From Impatiens glandulifera (lineage: Eukaryota; Streptophyta; Magnoliopsida; Ericales; Balsaminaceae), in NCBI RefSeq assembly GCF_907164915.1, contig NC_061870.1, forward strand, positions 27,193,348 through 27,257,347: a DNA stretch of 64,000 nt. Direction: 5' to 3'. A program made the translations under genes and the position numbers. Below are positions 61,426 to 64,000 of the stretch, in pieces. Position 1 is the first letter of the stretch. Each line of letters begins with the position of its first letter. A model generated the notes under the pieces. The model was not told the origin of the DNA. It did not search any database and was given only the letters and a program-made list of their open reading frames with translations.

Positions 61426-61508
61426 AATGAATGGTCAAATTCAAAAGTACTATTATGTTTTCCATGTAACTACTTTTTTAATACGGAGTAGATACAATAA
61501 ATAGTTCT
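61426..61508 (+). repeat. Direct repeat, right copy
   Basis: This is the second copy of the 60277-60360 repeat. The pair flanks the family A SINE copy at 60982-61130. Confidence 0.7.
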
Positions 61509-62640
61509 GGCCAAATTAATTATTATTTACACATATTTGCCTATTACTGGTAAAATAAATAGTAAATTAAGGAGACATTTTTGGTTAAGGTATGATGTAG
61601 ACATAGTACAAAGTACAAACTAAACCACGGTAATTTAATAGTAGGATAAGTTTGATTCAACTTATAAGTTTAACTTATTTATTTTATATTTGTATTTTAA
61701 ATATTTTGTTGATTAATTCTTAGTTATTTAATTTAATTTAAAAATAACTTTAATAAAAACACATACAATATCTAAATTAATAATAATTTGTGCCTAAAAA
61801 ATAAAAAAATATGTCAATTTAATTTTAATTAAGATTGTCTTTAATTGAAGCTAGGAATATGACTTTATTTCATGTTTGTTTGGAAAATCTAAAATATGAT
61901 ATGAATATATAATATCTAATATTAGTAGTGGTTCTTGGAAATTATGGAATGAGAATTTTATAACATTTAAACTTAACAAGAAAATGATTCCACATTTCAA
62001 TAATATTCTAATGGCTGCATAAGAGAATATTTACCAACAAAAACGTTGACTTGACTGAAATTAAAAGTGGAGCATCATATTCAGATATTGTTAACTTAAT
62101 TAATAGACTTAAGCTAGAGCTAAACAACAAATTTTAAATTTATCTATTATTACAAAAGTTTTTACATCTATCCTTACTCTATTATTATTATTATTATTAT
62201 TATTTTAAATCCTGTTTTTATACACATAAACATGTTTGGATTAATAGTTAGTTTTTTTTTAAGTTATGAATAAGTTTTTTTTTATTATTGTATTATTACA
62301 GCAATGAAATTATGGTTTATGGTTTAGACATTTATTATATCATTTAATTTATTAACCAAAATATTAAAATATAATATATTTTAAATTATTATTTTTTAAT
62401 TTATTTATATATATCAATACCTTTTAATTTTTTTTTATAAAAAATAACCGTTTTATCCTCCAAATTATGAAATAATAATAATATATAATAGGTAAAAAAG
62501 GGTCCTATTAAATAAGTCAATAGTGGCTATTTGTTTATAATTTAAGAAAAGCTTACGTTTGAAAATAAAAAGAAATTAACATCAAATATCGTTGCAGTTT
62601 CTACGTGAAATTCCTCCCCATTACTCCTCAAATACTGAAA
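61509..62640. other. AT-rich intergenic, no gene seen
   Basis: Contains an (ATT)n run at about 62181-62202. No gene or RNA feature is supported. Confidence 0.55.
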
Positions 62641-62659
62641 ATATAAGAATTTGTTCCAT

Positions 62660-62667
62660 TATAAATA
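62660..62667 (+). promoter_or_regulatory. TATA box of the acyl-activating enzyme gene
   Basis: TATAAATA lies about 150 bases before the start codon. A C/T-rich leader follows (TTCTTCTTC, CTCTCTCTATATCTCTCTC). Confidence 0.6.
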
Positions 62668-62785
62668 CTCTATCTTCTTCGTTATCACTCTTCATTCTTC
62701 TTCAAACTCAATCAAACCAGACTTTTCTCTCTCTATATCTCTCTCTCTCTGTTTCTTGATTCTCTTTCTTCATTCATTTCTCCAC

Positions 62786-62812
62786 CAGCCCAGCCAGCCA
62801 GCCAGCCAGCTC
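62786..62812 (+). repeat. (CCAG)n repeat next to the start codon
   Basis: About six CCAG units lie in the leader and end three bases before the ATG at 62815. Confidence 0.85.
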
Positions 62813-62814
62813 GA

Positions 62815-64000
62815 ATGGATAACATGGGTAAGTGCGACGCCAACTACACTCAGCTCACTCCCCTCACCTTTATAAAGAGAGCCGCCGCCGTTTACGCCGA
62901 CCGTCCTTCCATTATTTACCAATCCACCCGTTTCACCTGGAGCCAAACCTATAACCGCTGCCGTCGTCTTGCCTCCTCTTTCCGATCACTCAACATCGTC
63001 AACAACGACGTCGTAAGTACTCAAGTTGTAACCTTTTCCCCTTTTTATTTCAAATGTATTATTAAACTTATAATGTTTTTTTTGAATAGGTGTCGGTCCT
63101 GGCGCCCAATGTCCCTGCAATGTATGAAATGCACTTTGCAGTCCCAATGGCCGGAGCGGTTCTTAACGCGATCAATACCAGGCTCGATGCCAAGAACATC
63201 GCCACCATTCTCCAACATTCCGAGGCTAAATTGTTCCTCGTCGATTGTCAAATGGTTCCTCTGGCCCATGAGGCTTTAAAGATACTCCTAAAAGAATTGT
63301 CATCTCCGATGCCTCTGGTGGTTGTCATCGACGATGTCGATTCCCCAACCGGCATCCGCTTCGGGGAGTTGGAATATGAACAACTCATTCGTAAAGGAAA
63401 TCCCCAATTCGTCGCGACCGAGGTCATTAACGAATGGGACCCAATCGCGTTGAACTACACATCCGGAACCACTTCGGCACCGAAGGGGGTTGTTTATAGC
63501 CACAGGGGAGCTTTCTTGAGTACGATGAGCATGCTCCTCGGATGGAACATGGGGACAGAGCCAGTTCATATGTGGTCACTCCCTATGTTTCATTGTAACG
63601 GGTGGACTTTCACTTGGGGCGTCGCGGCTCGAGGCGGGACTAATGTCTGCATACGCAACACCACCGCGGAAGAAATGTACAATAGCATCGCCCTCCACGG
63701 CGTCACCCACATGTGCTGCGCCCCTATTGTTTTCAACATCTTACTCGAGGCAGAGCGAAGGAAACTGACATCTCCTGTTCAAATCTTGACCGGTGGAGCC
63801 CCACCTCCGGCTGCCCTCCTCGAGAAGATGGAGAGGCTAGGATTCAAGATAGTTCACGCCTACGGGCTTACAGAAGCCACAGGGCCTGCCCTGGTATGCG
63901 AGTGGCGTGACCAGTGGGATGTACTGGCGTTGGAAGAAAGGTCGAAATTGAAGGCAAGACAGGGGGTCGGGGTCCTGACTCTGGAGGACGCGGACGTTAA
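62815..64000 (+). CDS. Peroxisomal-type acyl-activating enzyme (AAE1/cinnamate-CoA ligase clade), 5' part
   Basis: An AMP-dependent acyl-CoA synthetase of the plant clade containing AAE1 and cinnamate/benzoate-CoA ligases. It activates a carboxylic acid through an acyl-AMP to its CoA thioester. Exon 1 is 62815-63012 and exon 2 runs from 63090 to the window end, leaving the gene open after 369 residues. The N-terminus reads CDANYTQLTPLTFIKRAAAV and PSIIYQSTRFTWSQTYNRC. SVLAPNVPAMYEMHFAVPMA opens the substrate domain. The ATP-binding P-loop is YTSGTTSAPKGVVYSH from residue 189. MWSLPMFHCNGWTF, ILTGGAPPP and YGLTEATGP (from 324) follow. The C-terminal domain and any SKL-type peroxisome signal lie outside the window, so location and substrate are inferred from the clade. 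The first of two in-frame ATGs was chosen. Confidence 0.93.

Noticed and set aside
1..64000. CRISPR arrays, rRNA, full tRNA genes or bacterial-style operons
   Set aside because: None seen. tRNA-like segments have degenerate boxes and SINE bodies, and tandem repeats lack regular unique spacers.

Overview
The window is nuclear DNA of a flowering plant, almost certainly a eudicot. The genes have short GT-AG introns and encode plant-only families. Long AT-rich gaps carry microsatellites and non-autonomous transposons. I cannot name the species from sequence alone. All splice structures were worked out by hand from reading frame, splice signals and remembered family conservation. No alignment or database search was run.

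Nine protein genes are supported. They are: the 3' end of an HD-ZIP IV START-domain regulator (115-1085, +); a REVEILLE-type MYB (2075-3597, -); a tetraspanin (13033-13842, +); a PRAF-type PH-RCC1-FYVE-BRX protein (30028-34492, +); a NAC factor of the NAC045/NAC086 type (37023-39521, +); a secreted protein resembling bacterial periplasmic metal-binding receptors (40911-42934, +); a SUS5/6/7-class sucrose synthase (43194-46477, -); phytoene synthase (49637-51858, +); and the 5' part of a peroxisomal-type acyl-activating enzyme (62815-64000, +).

Genes are dense at 0-3.6 kb and 30-52 kb. Gaps at 3.6-13 kb, 13.8-30 kb and 52-62.8 kb are AT-rich and hold mobile DNA. They contain at least two tRNA-derived SINE families, one present as a head-to-tail dimer at two distant loci. 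A 1.08-kb Mutator-like foldback element has 9-bp target-site duplications, and its terminal repeats are themselves tandem arrays. Other contents are hAT-like elements (one with an 8-bp duplication, one with a decayed BED-finger transposase), an LTR-like GC-rich block and a decayed F-box/LRR-like gene fragment.

The genes do not form one pathway. The NAC factor and the sucrose synthase belong to subclasses linked to phloem sieve elements in Arabidopsis, which may be coincidence. I see no clearly undescribed multi-gene system. The points most worth following are the periplasmic-binding-protein-like gene with its 14-nt microexon, the dimeric SINE, the tandem-TIR foldback element, the substitutions in phytoene synthase, and an upstream ORF overlapping the PRAF start codon.
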